This document shows positions 9,400 through 21,024 of a DNA stretch of 58,410 bases, piece after piece. The position numbers and the translations under genes are program-made. Source of the DNA: Anthoceros angustus (lineage: Eukaryota > Streptophyta > Anthocerotopsida > Anthocerotales > Anthocerotaceae); assembly GCA_010909165.1 (NCBI GenBank), contig VJWM01000330.1, positions 1 through 58,410 of the forward strand, written 5' to 3'. The number at the start of each line of letters is the position of its first letter. Within the stretch, counting starts at the first letter, position 1. The notes under the pieces are model-generated. The model saw nothing but the letters and a program-made list of their open reading frames with translations, ran no database searches and was not told the DNA's origin.

Positions 9400-11236
9400 C
9401 TACTCATCTTCTATTGGAGTAGATGGAGTGTAAAATGGTTCCGGTTGTGCCTTCTCTTCAGAATAGTACTTTTTGAGCTGCTGATTGTATGGTCCAGATA
9501 AATGTATAATCATTTCGAATATTTCATTCAAGCGAGAATATTTCTGCAATTTAAACCTTTGTCAGAATTCATATATAAAACATAGTTGTTTTTCCAACTT
9601 TAGTACTCACCTCAAAGAGTGAAAACAACTCGTTTTGATTCTCCGATAACTACAAACAAAAAGTAAAAGTAATTAGTCATTTACCTCCATTTCAATTCGG
9701 AGAAGATCTTTCTTTGCATATACCTTTTCGACAAGCGTTAAACACGTCTTGTGAAGATTCACCGCGGAAATGTGATCGTATGTTACGAAGAAACATATTC
9801 ATTAGAATTCATCTCGGAATGCAAACAGATAGTATCTTTCAAACGATGTACCTTTTGAATATTTTTCGTTGTCTCCGGTTCTTCCATGAGAGACAACAAG
9901 TCTGTCGTTTTCAACTCCTTATTTTCAATTGCTGCCCCTATCTCTGCATTCAATGCATACAGAATTACATTACATAGAGTTACATGTAAAGAAAATAAGA
10001 AAGAGAAAGGGGAGTTTTCGCGGCTTACTTGCTTGGATCTCTCTGTACTGCTCGAATGTGGGTTGGACCCATCTTCATTCAAGATGGGCTGCGCTTGCTC
10101 TTTTAGACTATGCTCCCAAATTGCAGTATACTTAGATTTAAAGTCTTCAAAAAGTGGTGGATATTGAAAATTGCTCATCCACTTTCCAAACTCGGTGAAC
10201 TCTTGTGACGGCCCGTAAGTTGGTCCATTCTCCATGAAGTCATCTATTTTTCTCTTTTTTGCCTGATCAGAAACCAAAATCATTACTTTCTTAAACCAAA
10301 ATCATATTAAAACAAATTAAATACAAAATACATTTTGTGTACCTGATTGGAGATGGCCGCATTGTCAATGTTGTTGTCAATCTCATCGACTTTGTCCTTT
10401 ATATTTTATGGCAGCTTTTGTTTTTCCAAAGATTCTCAGAATGCCAAGTTAAAAGAAGGTAAATGTGAAGAAGCAAAGAAGGTATGAATGTTAATTTGAT
10501 TACCTCGATCGCTGGATGGAACTTTGATATCCCTCCAACATTGTTTGCATTGAAATCGGTGTCCATTAAACCTTTCCACAAGTGTGTACGCTTCAGCCCA
10601 ATTGAGTTGTTCAAGGTTCTTTTTATATCCTGCAGAGATAAATTTAGGGTTAGATTTTGGATTCGAGCATACTTAGATCAAGTTTATGAAATAGGAAAAG
10701 TGCTTACCTTCTTTATCTTATTCAATCAAGGGCATCTCGCAAAGATGCTTAAGGTCTTGTTTGTCCATCATGAGAACATTGTGTGCTCGCAGAGGAGAAA
10801 CCCACGGGTTTTGTTAGACTCGACCAACGAGAATATACAGGACTAACAACAATCATTTTTCACGAATACCTTTTTCTACGATCTTTCGATCTCCAGCAGT
10901 GGTGGTTCAAACTGCGAAGGCCATATCTGGATCCCCATGGGTGGGAAGTAATTTGTCGAATGGCGCTCACGGGGTGGCGTCATGTGAGTTCTGTCTGCGG
11001 GGGTTGACACAATAGATAAAAGTAAAAGTAGTAAAAGTAAAAGTGCGTCTGTGTGTGTGTAGCTTAGCAAAGTAAAAGTAGTAAAAGTAAGTAGCGTAGT
11101 AAAAGTAAAAGTAAAAGTAAAAGTAAAAGTAAAAGTAGCAAAGTAAAAGTAAAAGCAAAGTAAGAAACGATAATACATGTAGCAATCAAGTACCTTCTTG
11201 GATTTGAAAATCGTTATTGCTGCTTGTCGATTCCAT
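9400..11236 (-). CDS. Gene X of T2: spliced gene, unrecognised product, best-preserved copy
   Basis: Start ATG at 11236-11234 opens a 43-base exon ending CAAGAAG|GTACTT. Stop TAG is at 9402-9400 after '...YTPSTPIEDE'. Exon blocks in order: 'THGDPDMAFAV' (near 10930), 'LNWAEAYTLVERFNG' (10620-10500), 'GPSQEFTEFGKWM' to 'IWEHSLK' (10240-10060), 'ENKELKTTDLLSLMEE' (9935-9870), 'HISAVNLHKTCLTLVEKV' (9775-9720), 'NQNELFSLFE' and a last exon with 'KKYYSEE'. All blocks have T1 counterparts in the same order. The predicted protein is acidic and helix-rich, with no motif I recognise. A role in transposition is inferred only from its place. Confidence 0.6.
11019..11165 (+). repeat. (AAAAGT)n microsatellite
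   Basis: Imperfect AAAAGT/GTAAAA units run from about 11019 to 11163, broken by a GT-rich patch at 11045-11070. The stretch falls inside an intron of gene X of T2. The apparent Thr-Phe-rich reading frame on the minus strand is only the translation of this repeat. Confidence 0.85.
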
Positions 11237-12680
11237 CCGATTCAAATGAAAAGCCATCGAACACACCAGTGACGTACACAAATCAATCGACAAGACGCAT
11301 TGCGCGCAAACAAAGAACGGGTCGAGCAAGGTATTACTTACGCCCACCACGTGCTTCCGACGCTTCACGCGAAACCAATTGTCCGCAAGATCCGCATCGA
11401 ATTTTGTTAAAAGCTGTCATCACCAATGCAAGAATTTTGTTGGAAGCAACAAGCGAATATGTTCTCAAACTCGCACACAAGATTCATGTTTTACGCAGGA
11501 TAGTTATGTTCAAAAGACTTCAAGAACGAGACTCTTTTGCTCGACGAACCCCTTACCTGCTCCAACCCAATCATTCATTAGTTTCAAGCCCAACCCTCCG
11601 GACACGCCGTCAAATGACAGCCATAGAATTATTGTGACGGACGATTACACTAGGATGGCGCCTTCTTGCGTGACCTTTGGCCGCAGCTCAATCGGAGATG
11701 AGACTCGTGAGTTTATTAAGTGCATGACAAACGAGTGATTGAAAACACTAGCCCATCAAAGACTCCATGCCGGTTTACCAATGATGCCCAACTAGTGGGA
11801 TGTGAGGTGACCAACGAGATTTACAAACTTGGTCCTTTTAGCCGAGAGAAACTTGAGTAATCGTCACATGCGCCAACACACGAAAAGAGGACAAAGCTAC
11901 GTGTGACAACGCAGCAAAGAAGAGCCTCTCGGCTTACACCTCGAAATACCAAGCAACCGAAATTGAAAACTCAGATCGGATGCAGTCGACACGCAAGGAG
12001 AGTGGAACTGGCAGGACAAGCCATGTGGGTAAGAAGGACAAGGCATGTAGTAAAACAATGACAGAGAAAAACAAGACCAAGAGAGCAACTTAGCAAGTAA
12101 CCCACGTCACCGAAAGCGTGATGAGCAAAGACCAAACAAAAGCGATCGACGGTGGGAACAAAGGAAGAGCACCATAACCCACAAGAGAACTTTTCCAGCT
12201 AACCCTTGGCAAAGGCACACGAAACTGGCAATGGATCGGAACCAAAAGCGGCGGAGGAGATCCAATGCATGAAAACGGTGGGTCATGGACCTCAATAGCC
12301 ACGGTGGACATGCGAAAGGGCTAGAACGAAAGAGTAAGGAGAAGCACGTGGCGACGCACTGCGGAGGAAGAAAACGTGTTGTCCAATTGGCGGCGGGAGC
12401 TAAGCGTGAGGATGCCAGGTGTGGGCTGCAAAATGAACTGATCGTAGTTCAGAAACCAATATCGAGAGTGGAATTGAGTGAACATGCAAGGACCGGAACC
12501 AAAGACTAGGCGATAAAAGAGAGAGCCCATCGACGTGTGGTGGGCGACCTAGATGAAGGGAAGTGGAGCCGATGGCGTGAGCTTCCCGAGGACACCAGAG
12601 CGAACACACTGCAAAGGCGCTGATCAGAACGAGATGCCGCCGACCGCCAAGGTCACAAGATCGACTTGGAAGAGAGGGCG
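11237..12680. other. Divergent intergenic region of T2 between genes X and Y
   Basis: This 1.4-kb stretch lies upstream of both genes. A plus-strand frame of 137 codons (11224-11637) overlaps the start of gene X on the other strand and has no recognisable motif. Other frames are short. I see no repeat or RNA gene. It probably carries the 5' flanks and possibly a non-coding first exon of gene X (donor-like GTAAGTAATACC on the minus strand near 11335). Confidence 0.35.
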
Positions 12681-12960
12681 AATGGCGAAACCCTAAGTGT
12701 ATGTTTTAAATAAAACTTAGGGTTCTAGATGGTTCGACGGTATGGGCGTGCTGGTTGACGAGTTTGCTGCCCTACCGCCGGGCTGAGATTAGGTTTGGAT
12801 TAGGCTAGGTTTGGAAGAACCTAGGTTTGGTTGAACAGGCGGCGGCGGTAATGGCGAACCGTTTGGTTTGGATTCGGAATGTTAGGTTGGTTAATTCAAA
12901 TTAGGTTTGGTAGAGAGAGAACGCCGGCAGAGGAGAATGGTTAGGGTTTGGTATATAAAC
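12680..12960 (+). promoter_or_regulatory. Gene Y promoter, copy B (T2)
   Basis: An ACCCTAAG...CTTAGGGT palindrome (about 12692-12724) is followed by 'TTCTAGATGGTTCGACGG', several AGGTTTGG words, 'GGTAGAGAGAGAA', 'TTAGGGTTTGG' and a TATA box TATATAA at 12952-12958. The same blocks in the same order are found inverted at 54930-54588 (T3) and, more diverged, at 800-504 (T1). AGGGTTT words resemble plant telo-box promoter elements; that link is inference. Confidence 0.55.
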
Positions 12961-13490
12961 GGCTTCTCCAAAGGCCAAGGTCTTTTCTCTCTTCCTTTTG
13001 AGGCCTAGGTGGTCCCCTCTCTCCAGCTTAGGCGTCTGATTAGTTTTGCCAAGGTATTCGCGTGTTTCAAGGCCAAGGCCTTCGCATCTTTATCTTCGTA
13101 GGCCAAGGTGCATCCAGCTTTGCTCAAGGCTTAGGAGTGTCTAGTTCTAGTTTCGCAGCCAAGGTTGTTTGTCTGCTCAAGGCTAAGGCCTTTGTTCAAG
13201 GCCAAGGTGTTCTAGGCTAAGGCCTTTGTTCAAGTTTTGAGCCCAGTTCTTTCAGCCTTCTCCAAAGGCTAAGGCCTTTACCACTTCGTCAAGGCCAAGG
13301 TCTCTGTAGTTTGTTGAAGGCAAAGGTCGCTTTGCCGCCTGCTTGAAGGTTGTTTTCAAGGCCAAGGGTTTCCAGCGAAGGTCAAGGTCTTTGCTTCTAA
13401 GGCCCAGTTGTTGCTAAGTCCAAGCTGGTGTTTTGACACAAGGTCAAGTGTTTCGCCAAGGTTTCGCTTAAAGGTTAAGGTCTATCGCTC
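12961..13490 (+). repeat. Degenerate CCAAGG/GGCCTTTG leader repeats of gene Y (T2)
   Basis: About twenty short units such as GGCCAAGGTCTTTG and GGCTAAGGCCTTTG follow the TATA box. They recur in T1 (1-330, as CCTTGGCC words) and T3 (54240-54540), always just downstream of the TATA box. The position suggests a transcribed, non-coding leader. Confidence 0.6.
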
Positions 13491-14600
13491 CCTTTTGAAA
13501 TCGCTGTCCATTTGCGCTTGTTGTCTTTGCCTCCTTGTATATTGTTTGCTCTTGTTGTTTTGTGCGGTTTTGGTGTCACAATGTTACGGGAGTGTATTCC
13601 CGCTCGGTCTTGGCCTTATCGCGGTGTGTCCTACCCGCCGATGATCTTGTTCTTTGCTCGCGTGCTTGTCTATTTTGCTAGAAGATGTCTCGATGCTCAA
13701 TTGCTATCCGATTTGTCTTTGCCGACACGCCTCCGCTCCTCTTGTGTATTGTTGTTGTTCGTGTACATCGTGTTTGTTGTTGAAGCCAATGGTGGCCGCC
13801 TGCTTTTATGAAAACGACCCCCTCTCGGTTCCTTTTATGAAATCGACCAGAACTTTCTTAGACTTAGAGCTTGAGTGTTGCAGGTTGAGTTTTGTTCACC
13901 GATGCATTTGTGATCTTTATTGTCTTTCATATAATCCTTTTATTTGCTTGTTGGAAGTGTCCCTATGTATGGTTGTTGTCGCTTGGTTTCGTTGTATGGT
14001 ATCATCCGTCTACTTTGTTTCTTGTCTTCGTGTCATGTGATCCTACTTGACTTCGCTCGTAATGACTTTGTTTGTCTCGTAGTGTTGATTGTCCGTTGTG
14101 TAGCGTTGTTTGTTCTTTACATCGCAGATTTTTTTTTCGTTAGCTGTTTGTTGTGTCGTTTTAAGTTGACTTTTGCGGTGTCCGATAAGCTTTCTTGTGT
14201 GCCTGCTTTGTCGTTGAAGACCCGTTGTAGATTTGGTAATCACTCATGTATTGTGTGCATTGAAAAGTGAATCTGGATTGGGCATGGTGTATTGTGTGCA
14301 TGTCTTGGAGCTTAATCTCATAGACCGGTGTTTATGTGCGGTATTGAAGTGTGCAACGTTGGAGGGTTTGCCTCCCAACATCTTTGGATGTTTTCCGATT
14401 CTAATCTAGAAATATGTGTTGTTGTGTGGCATGGATGAGTCTGTTGTCCAATGAGCGATTGATTGTTTTACTTGTGTGGTCTCGATGTATATGTTGTACA
14501 TCTATGGTTGTTTGTACGTCTAACTCTTGTTGTACTTGAAAAAGGGTTTTCACTTTATTTTTCCCATATGTGGTGTATTTTTAGACAGTTCTATGTGTCA
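13491..14600 (+). other. T-rich region between leader and first exons of gene Y
   Basis: TTG/TGT-rich, with hydrophobic frames on the plus strand that look like composition rather than protein. It reads like a long intron or untranslated leader. A T-rich stretch of similar character lies in T3 (53170-54110 on the minus strand). No gene is called. Confidence 0.4.
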
Positions 14601-14610
14601 TCCTTAGAAA

Positions 14611-17600
14611 GTGGAAGGAATAACAACTCTAACAATGTCTAGCCCTGTTGTGTTTTGGGGCACGCCCCATATCCTCTCTTGTCTAGACCGTCTCGATAAT
14701 CAACTTTTAGACCTTCCAGCAGTTCTCATCCGGACGGTTCAAGGCGCATGTGAGTTCTTTCTTTTCGCTTTGTTATCCGTTATGTTGTTTGTACATCTCA
14801 ACGTTGTTCGATGACTTCTCGGTGCGATGGCTCTAAAAGAAAACCTCCGGGCCTGGACCGGGCAAGAAGTGCACCTTTGTCTCAAGTCATGTCCAAGCCG
14901 TACACTCGACAACGTGTTAAAACAGCCATCGCTCACACCGCAACCCACCCTCCGCAGGATGATGGTAAAGTTGACGGTGTCCTTGTGCATAGTGAGGGAC
15001 ATATTTGGTGCCGAAAAGTCCATTCCCAAACCGCCAAGGCACTTTTCATCCAAGGAGGATGCCCGTCTTCTTGAATTTGCTCGGAAGAGAAGAAGGGTTG
15101 ACACCCGACTGTGCCCTTGGTGGAGGGTCCCTTGTCGAGATTACTAACTATTGTCCTGCTTCGAGAGAGAGGGTTAAGTTTGTTGGTGAGAATGTCCATC
15201 GATTACTCGATTCCATGGTCCTTGGCGGAAGCATGCCTACCTCGAAATGGCTGTGGCTGCTCCTGCAGCAAGATAAGTCTCTGAATTCCTTTCACCGTGA
15301 GTTTTCCATTCGGTCGCTCCGAACTCAAGTTATCCCCACGAGTGTATTGATATGTTTGAGAGAATGAGGTCTGATCCCGAGGATGATTTTGCTATGGGCA
15401 TGGAAGAAATTGAAGATGAGGCCCATTTTAGGGACCAAGGGTTTGACCCTCGATTCCCGAGGGAGCCGTGAATGATGCAATGAGTGGTGGTGAGGACAAG
15501 TCCAAACGCCAAAATAATTGGTGCCAAGTCGTCTTAAGTCTTTCATGAAAGTGAGTGGTGTGAGGGGTTGGGATAGTGCAATAGAGGACATTCCTCACAA
15601 GGACTTGAACCTTATATTGATACTGTTTTCCACCAAGTTCGAACTTAAAAGACAACTCAAGATTCTCTCAAACGTAAGTCTTCATCCCTTCCGTTGTTCC
15701 GTTGTGTTCTTTTCATTTTATGTCGATTTCGTATATTGGTGCGTTGATGTCCTTCTTCGAGGGTTCAATCGCATTTTGATAAGGAAGTGTGTTCGGAGCA
15801 AAGCCGTCTTGGGTCCGATGTGCTGTGATCAATATGTTTCACGGCGTGTTCAATGGTTGTCGCCGCACTTGTTGCTTCCATGAAAATCGATGAAGACCTT
15901 GGTATAGTATCGTCGAAAGGTGGTGAAACCGATATCGATGATGATGAGAGACAATTCTTGCCCAGTGACCATCAATGTTCTTTTGGGCGAGGCGAAAAGG
16001 TTTGTGTTCGATTCCTAGCTTCTTGTGTGCATTTTGCAATACTGTTCGTTGTTGCTTCTAACGATTCGGTTTTCCGAATAGGTGTGCATATTTTGCATGA
16101 ATCGTTTGAATGCGTGGCGGGAGGAATTGCACAACCCGTTAATCGTGGACTTCTCATTCTCTTGGATTCGAGGCGTTTTGTAGAGACGTTTGTCCATGTT
16201 TTGATTGATGCTTTGTTGTGTGGTAATACTCTGTATGATACCTTGTTGTGTTGTAATACCCTCCTTGTGTTGCCTCGCAGATACGAGGAACGACATTCAA
16301 GAATTACAAAGTTGATATGCAACTACCAGTGAGCACTTCCGCCAAAAGTGAAAAACTATGAGGTGGATGTTATTCAAACATTTAAAGCCGTCATTGACCA
16401 TTGTCCAAAGTGGATGCAAATGACAAGAATATATCTATCCAAGGGTTTCTTTTCAATTCTCCCATCGATAATCCAAGATCGAATGTAAGTATCTTTTGAT
16501 AAGGGTTCTAGGTTTGTGTTCCATTGGACGTGCTAACTTTAATTTTCTCTGAGTAGGCTTGGTATGCAAAACTCCGGTATCCAAAGGAATGCTCTCAAAA
16601 TATATGAAGACAATGGCGAAGCTGGTCTTGATGGGTATTACACGAACAAGAGCCGCCGTAACGATGATTACGCTGACCATGGCTCGTGCCCTCGATCTTT
16701 GGCGAGCGTCACCGCCACAAACCGATGCTGGATTTTCAAGGTAGGATCTATTTGTTGATGTCTCAGAACTTGTTTATGCCTTCTATTGACATGATGTGTT
16801 CTCGCTGCATGGACTTTGGTGTATGACCGTCGGGGCAAGCAAAACAGCAAGTGTGGTTCTAGTTCACGTGAAAGAAGATCATACAATGAGTTGCTCAATG
16901 AAGAACTCGATCGGATGCGGATGACTTGCGGTGTGCTTCCGTTGTTGTCAATGTGACTCGGATATAGTTTTTCCAACTTAAGATGTAAGTATTTTCTACC
17001 ATGAAGGGAGTGATTTTCACGAGAAGATTATGATTCTACTGTAAAGGATGCTGATGTTAAGAATTTGTTGTGCATAGGCTTGTGCTCAATGTTGCCTACA
17101 AGTTCAGTAAGCATTCCATGAGTCGTTTTGGTTTCAAGGTTTGTTTCTTTTAATCTTTTCGATTGGTATTTGATTCTTTTTGTTGCTTTTTGTTGCAGTG
17201 TTGCAATCACCACTCGCTATCCACCATGAAAGGGGCCCCTTTTGTCAAGACTGGACCGGTTAGTATCTTGTTGTATTTCGTCCTCCTTGCTGGTTTGCAC
17301 CCAATATTTCATGCAATGTTTGTTGTTGTTTGCGCCCAGATTGTGAAGCTTTGGAAGTGTCCAAGTGCCGAAGTAGTGTTAAAGATCTTCATTGACAACG
17401 CAGACCAACTCGGGTGTATTCAACATCGACATGTTGAAAAGGTTAAGTGTAAAGGTGGTTTAAGTTTTATCCTTCATTCTCTTATTGTGTTTGTCTCGAT
17501 TCTATGTTTGTCGGCAGTATTAGCCCCACCACTAAAGATGTGGCCACCACTAGTTTGACGAGCATTTGGTCCTCGTTCAACATTGATGGTGCCCTAAGTG

Positions 17601-18780
17601 TGGTGGAGGTGATGCCTCGCTTGGAGGCTGTAAGCATTCCATGAGTCGTTTTGGTGTCGAAGGTTTGTTTCTTTTCTTCTTTTGCTGATTGGTATTTGAC
17701 TCTTTTTGTTGCTTTTTGTTGCGTGCTAATACCACCCTTGCTATCCACCATGAAAGGGGCCCCTTTTGTCAAGACTGGACCTTAGTATCTTGTTGTATTT
17801 TGGTTCTCCTTGCTGGTTTGCACCCAATATTTCATACAATGTTTGTTGTTGTTGCAGATTGTGAAGCTTTGGAAGCTGTCCAAGTGCCGAAGTAGTGTTA
17901 AAGATCTTGATTGACAACAGACCAATTATCGGGTGTATTCAACATCGACATGTTGAAAAGGTTAAGTGTAAAGGTGGTTTAAGTTTCATCCTTCATTCTC
18001 TTATTGTGTTTGTCTCGATTCTATGTTTGTCGGGCAGTATTAGCCCCACCACTAGTTTGACGAGCATTTGGTCCTCAGTTCAACATTGATGGTGCCCGAG
18101 TGTGGTGGAGGTGATGCCTCCTCGCTTGGAGGCCTGTGCCAAGTCATTGTGGTGAGACTCGAATCGGAAGTGCAACAGAAGGATTGTGGAGACACCTATA
18201 GCTTTGGATATGGTAGAGCGGCATGGGGTTGAGAAGGGTGGTTCAAGCGGTTTGAGCGTCTTCTTGAGATTACCCGAGAAAGGGAGAATGACAGGAGAAT
18301 CGAAAAGGGAATTTCAAAAAATGATTTAGAATCATTGATTGACAGCAGACAAGGTGTACAACCGAGTTTCCAAGCAAAGAGAGAAAGCTTTGGAGATCCA
18401 AAGGAGAAAAATGTCGAAAGGAGGCAAGAGTATTTCAAACGCAGGAAAAACTCAAACAGAGGAGCAACAGAAATGCGAAGATTGCGTGGGAAAGGCGAAG
18501 CAAACTATTGACAATGTTACTACTCAGCCACTTCCATCCATGGAAAACCATATAAAGTCGTAAGTTGATTTAATTGTTCCCTTGATTTTGATCGCTAATT
18601 TTACTTTAGTAGACTAAGACGGTAATGTTTGATTAGGTTCTCAACTTTCGTGAAGATGAAGAATTTCTCCAAAGCCCCAGTTCATCAACCGCAAACTATG
18701 ATAATGTTGGACAAGTTGCCCCGGTTAAACCAAGTGGTCTTGGAAACTATGTCTTCAATCTCTACAATTGTACAGTCAAT
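14611..18780 (+). CDS. Gene Y of T2: multi-exon gene, unrecognised product, candidate transposition gene
   Basis: Several segments look coding by open frame, charged composition and GT/AG edges. These are 14611-14751 (MSSPVVFWGTPHILSC...), about 14838-15470 (with 'KEDARLLEFARKRRR', 'SRERVKFVGENVHRLLDS', 'MFERMRSDPEDDFAMG'), 15853-15998 (acidic, 'DDDERQFLPSD'), 16330-16487 ('FKAVIDHCPKWMQMTRIYL', ending ATG|GTAAG-like), 16560-16740, a repeated exon at 17190-17260 and 17725-17800, 17340-17440 with its copy at 17860-17960, and a Lys/Glu-rich C-terminal part 18235-18560. Frames change between and within segments, so splice sites are tentative. It is the largest gene of the T family, which makes it the best transposase candidate, but no catalytic motif is recognised. 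Confidence 0.4.
17107..18135 (+). repeat. ~523-bp tandem duplication inside gene Y
   Basis: GTAAGCATTCCATGAGTCG starts at 17107 and again at 17630. The two copies (17107-17629 and 17630-18135) share a T-rich intron, the exon 'STMKGAPF...' and the exon 'IDMLKRLS' region in the same order, with small indels. Two exons of gene Y are therefore duplicated. The second copy has lost ~20 bases. Confidence 0.85.
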
Positions 18781-18929
18781 TTTCCAAAATAAGGTGGGAA
18801 TCTTTTCTAATGAACTTTTTCTTTGCGTCTATTCCCGAATCTGTCTAATTGGTTACAAGCCTAATTTACTTTGTATATGTAGATTTGTAATTTCGAATAA
18901 GGAGGATCAACTATTCTGGTATTTTCTCT

Positions 18930-19380
18930 ATTTTCTGTTATTTTGAATTCATGCAATTCTGGATATACAGGAAACTTTGCAAAGATGATATTTCTTTGTT
19001 GGTTTTTTGTATATCCTGGATCCGCATGAATGGTACTTAACAGAAAATGTTTTACTGCCAGATTAGCGATTGTGTTGGAATTCCTAGGCCTCCTCAGATT
19101 ACAATCTACCATGGTATTTCAGTGCACTTGCTATTCACTTGGTGATCATTCTTTACCCTCTTGTTCTAGTTTTGATTTGGATGGTAAAATGTTTCCATTC
19201 ATCGCCTCGTTTTTACTCTATATTCACTTGGTTGATCCATTCTTTACCCTCCTGTTCTAGTTTTGACTTGGATGGTAAAATGTTTCCATCCATCGCCTAT
19301 GCTTTCTACTCTATTGTTACAATTTTCCACCTTATTCAAGAAAAAATTTTACCAATTGAAAATTCTCTCTTCGTTTTACC
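18930..19380 (+). repeat. 3' region of T2 shared with T3, with 89-bp tandem repeat
   Basis: 18935-19160 matches 53170-52950 of T3 on the other strand (shared words TTCTTTGTTGG, TTTTGTATAT, AGAAAATGTTTT, AGATTAGCGATT, TATTCACTTGGTG). Within it a unit starting CACTTGGT is repeated at 19136 and 19225 (period 89). In T3 a different short unit of ~42 bases is repeated at the corresponding place (52852-52935). Confidence 0.7.
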
Positions 19381-19435
19381 CTTTTGGCCCGAAAAAACCA
19401 GCTGCCGAGGCCCCAGACGAGGCCGCGACTTTACG
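19381..19435 (+). repeat. T-family 'R' end module, T2 copy
   Basis: The order is CCCGAAAAAACC, GAGGCCCCAGACGAGGCCGCG and the terminal ACTTTACG. The minus strand of 52711-52763 has the same series. After it the two sites differ completely (CAAGATCTG here, ATTTCTAAGTACC at T3), which fixes this end at 19435 or very near it. Confidence 0.75.
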
Positions 19436-19503
19436 CAAGATCTGTGCAGAAACTGCAGAAGGGAGAATTGGCAGATCTGTGGGTAACCACTCAAAACTCA
19501 ATC

Positions 19504-20966
19504 ATGGAGGTGCAACAAGTCAAGAAGGTCACCATGGGAGTACGAGATGGACCCAGACGCGAAGCTAGGCCGACAGGAACGGACGAAATCAGCCCGTTAA
19601 CGGAGGAAGAACATGCGATGACCGTGCGAGGAACGCAAAGATGGGCGGCAGAGTGGGCCGCAGATGGATACACGCCATCTGGAGCCACTAACGGACGTCC
19701 TAGGAGGAGGAGACGTAGTGCACCTGGAAGGAGAAGATTAGAACGTGAGGGGCGTTCATGCCCGAGGTATCTGTTGAGCGGTGAAGTACGTAAATTCCTG
19801 GAGCATGGAATCATGCCGGATGGGTTGTCAAGGGAAGGGCGGGCGGTCTTTCTCCATAAAGCCGCACCCTACTGCCTACGGGAAGGCGTCCTGTACAAAC
19901 TTGGGCCGGACGAGAAGATCCGGCGGTGTCTCGAAGCTGAGGAGGCTACACTCGTCACGGAAGCGCTACATGCAGAGGAGGCAGGTGGACACTATTCGGT
20001 ATAGGTGACCGTTAAGAAGATTTTGAATGCAGGGTTCTGGTGGGCGACGATGCAAAAGGATGTGTGGGAATTCGCTCGAAGGTGTGATGCGTGTCAGAGG
20101 GTTGGGCGGCCTACGTTGTCGACACAATGGCCCCTTACCTACATCTTGCCATTAGCGCCGTTCGAGAAATGGGGAATCGATTTCGTAGGGCCAATCAAAC
20201 CACCAACGCAATGGACGAGGAAGCAGTACATTTTAGTGGCTACGGATTATTGTACGAAAATGGTGGAAGCTGAAGCAACAAGGAAGGACGACGCGCCTGC
20301 AGTGGCCAAGTTTCTATTCGAGAACATCATAACCAGGTATGGGTGTCCTTTAGAGTTGGTCAGCGACCGAGGGACACATTTCCTCAACTCGGTCGTTGAA
20401 TCTCTGACCACCTACTTCAACATTCGGCATCGAAGACGACCCCCTACAACCCCAAAGCGAATGGATTGACGGAGAAGACGAATGGGTTGCTATGCACAAT
20501 CCTCACCAAGGTGACTGTAACACACATGTATGATTGGGATGCCAAGTTGCATTCGGCACTATGGGCTTACAGGACCGCGGAAAAGGTAACCACCAAAAAG
20601 ACCCCTTATTATCTAACGTATGGCATGTCACCTGTGATGCCAGTGGAGTTTGAAGTACCCACCTACAGAATCATGGAGGACGAACGCATGACTGTAGAGG
20701 ATAGCCAGGTAGTTAGACTAGAATCGTTCATAGAGCAGGAAGAACGTAGGGAGGATGCTTTAGAAGAAACACAGCGGATTCAGGAACTCAGGAAGGACAG
20801 GCATGATGGGAGGTTGAGGAAGCAGGAGGCTATCGTGGACGGGGATTTGGTTCTTCTATATGATAGTCGGTACCTAGACTTTCCAGGGAAGCTCAGGCTA
20901 AGATGGATGGGACCTTATGAGGTGGCGGTGTACGAGAATGGGTCCGTAACCACGAGTATTGGGTGA
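19504..20966 (+). pseudogene. pol: Gypsy2 integrase (HHCC, DDE core, C-terminal chromatin/DNA-binding part), two frame breaks
   Basis: Integrase inserts the DNA copy into the host genome. Frame 1 (19504-20004) ends in the zinc-binding His pair (ALHAEEAGGHYSV). Frame 2 (20005-20469) has the Cys pair (RRCDACQRVG), then the core with 'WGIDFVGP' (first Asp, about 20175), 'VATDYCTKMVEA' and 'SDRGTHF' (second Asp, about 20365). Frame 3 (20466-20966) opens with 'TEKTNG' (catalytic Glu), then 'YDWDAKLHSALWAYRTA' and the end segment 'DLVLLYDSRYLDFPGKLRLRWMGPYEV' region typical of gypsy integrases. The break at 20004 is a stop (TAG), and that at 20465 a small indel. All catalytic residues are present across frames. 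Confidence 0.85.
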
Positions 20967-21024
20967 GAATTATTGCCAACCGTAGTAAATGGGTGGAAGA
21001 TTAAGAAGTACCTTCAGAGCACTG

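Larger units (their letters stand above)
8970..19435 (+). mobile_element. T2: most complete copy of the T-family transposon (~10.4 kb)
   Basis: Both edges are GC-rich modules. The left edge (about 8970-9240) is the inverted copy of the T1 end at 4343-4530. The right edge (about 19380-19435, ending GCGACTTTACG) is the inverted copy of 52711-52763, the left edge of T3. Inside, gene X (minus, 11236 to 9400) and gene Y (plus, about 12950 to 18780) diverge from a ~1.7-kb middle. The flanking DNA on both sides is gypsy: gag2 on the left, integrase on the right. That this is one mobile unit is inferred from matching both edges to independent copies in other sites. Class (TIR transposon, Helitron or other) is undecided. 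Confidence 0.6.

Noticed and set aside
10967-11185. Thr/Phe/Tyr-rich reading frames on the minus strand
   Set aside because: They are the translation of the (AAAAGT)n microsatellite inside an intron.
13512-14270. Membrane protein genes in the T-rich stretch of T2
   Set aside because: Hydrophobic frames follow from T-rich composition, overlap in several frames and look like intron or leader.
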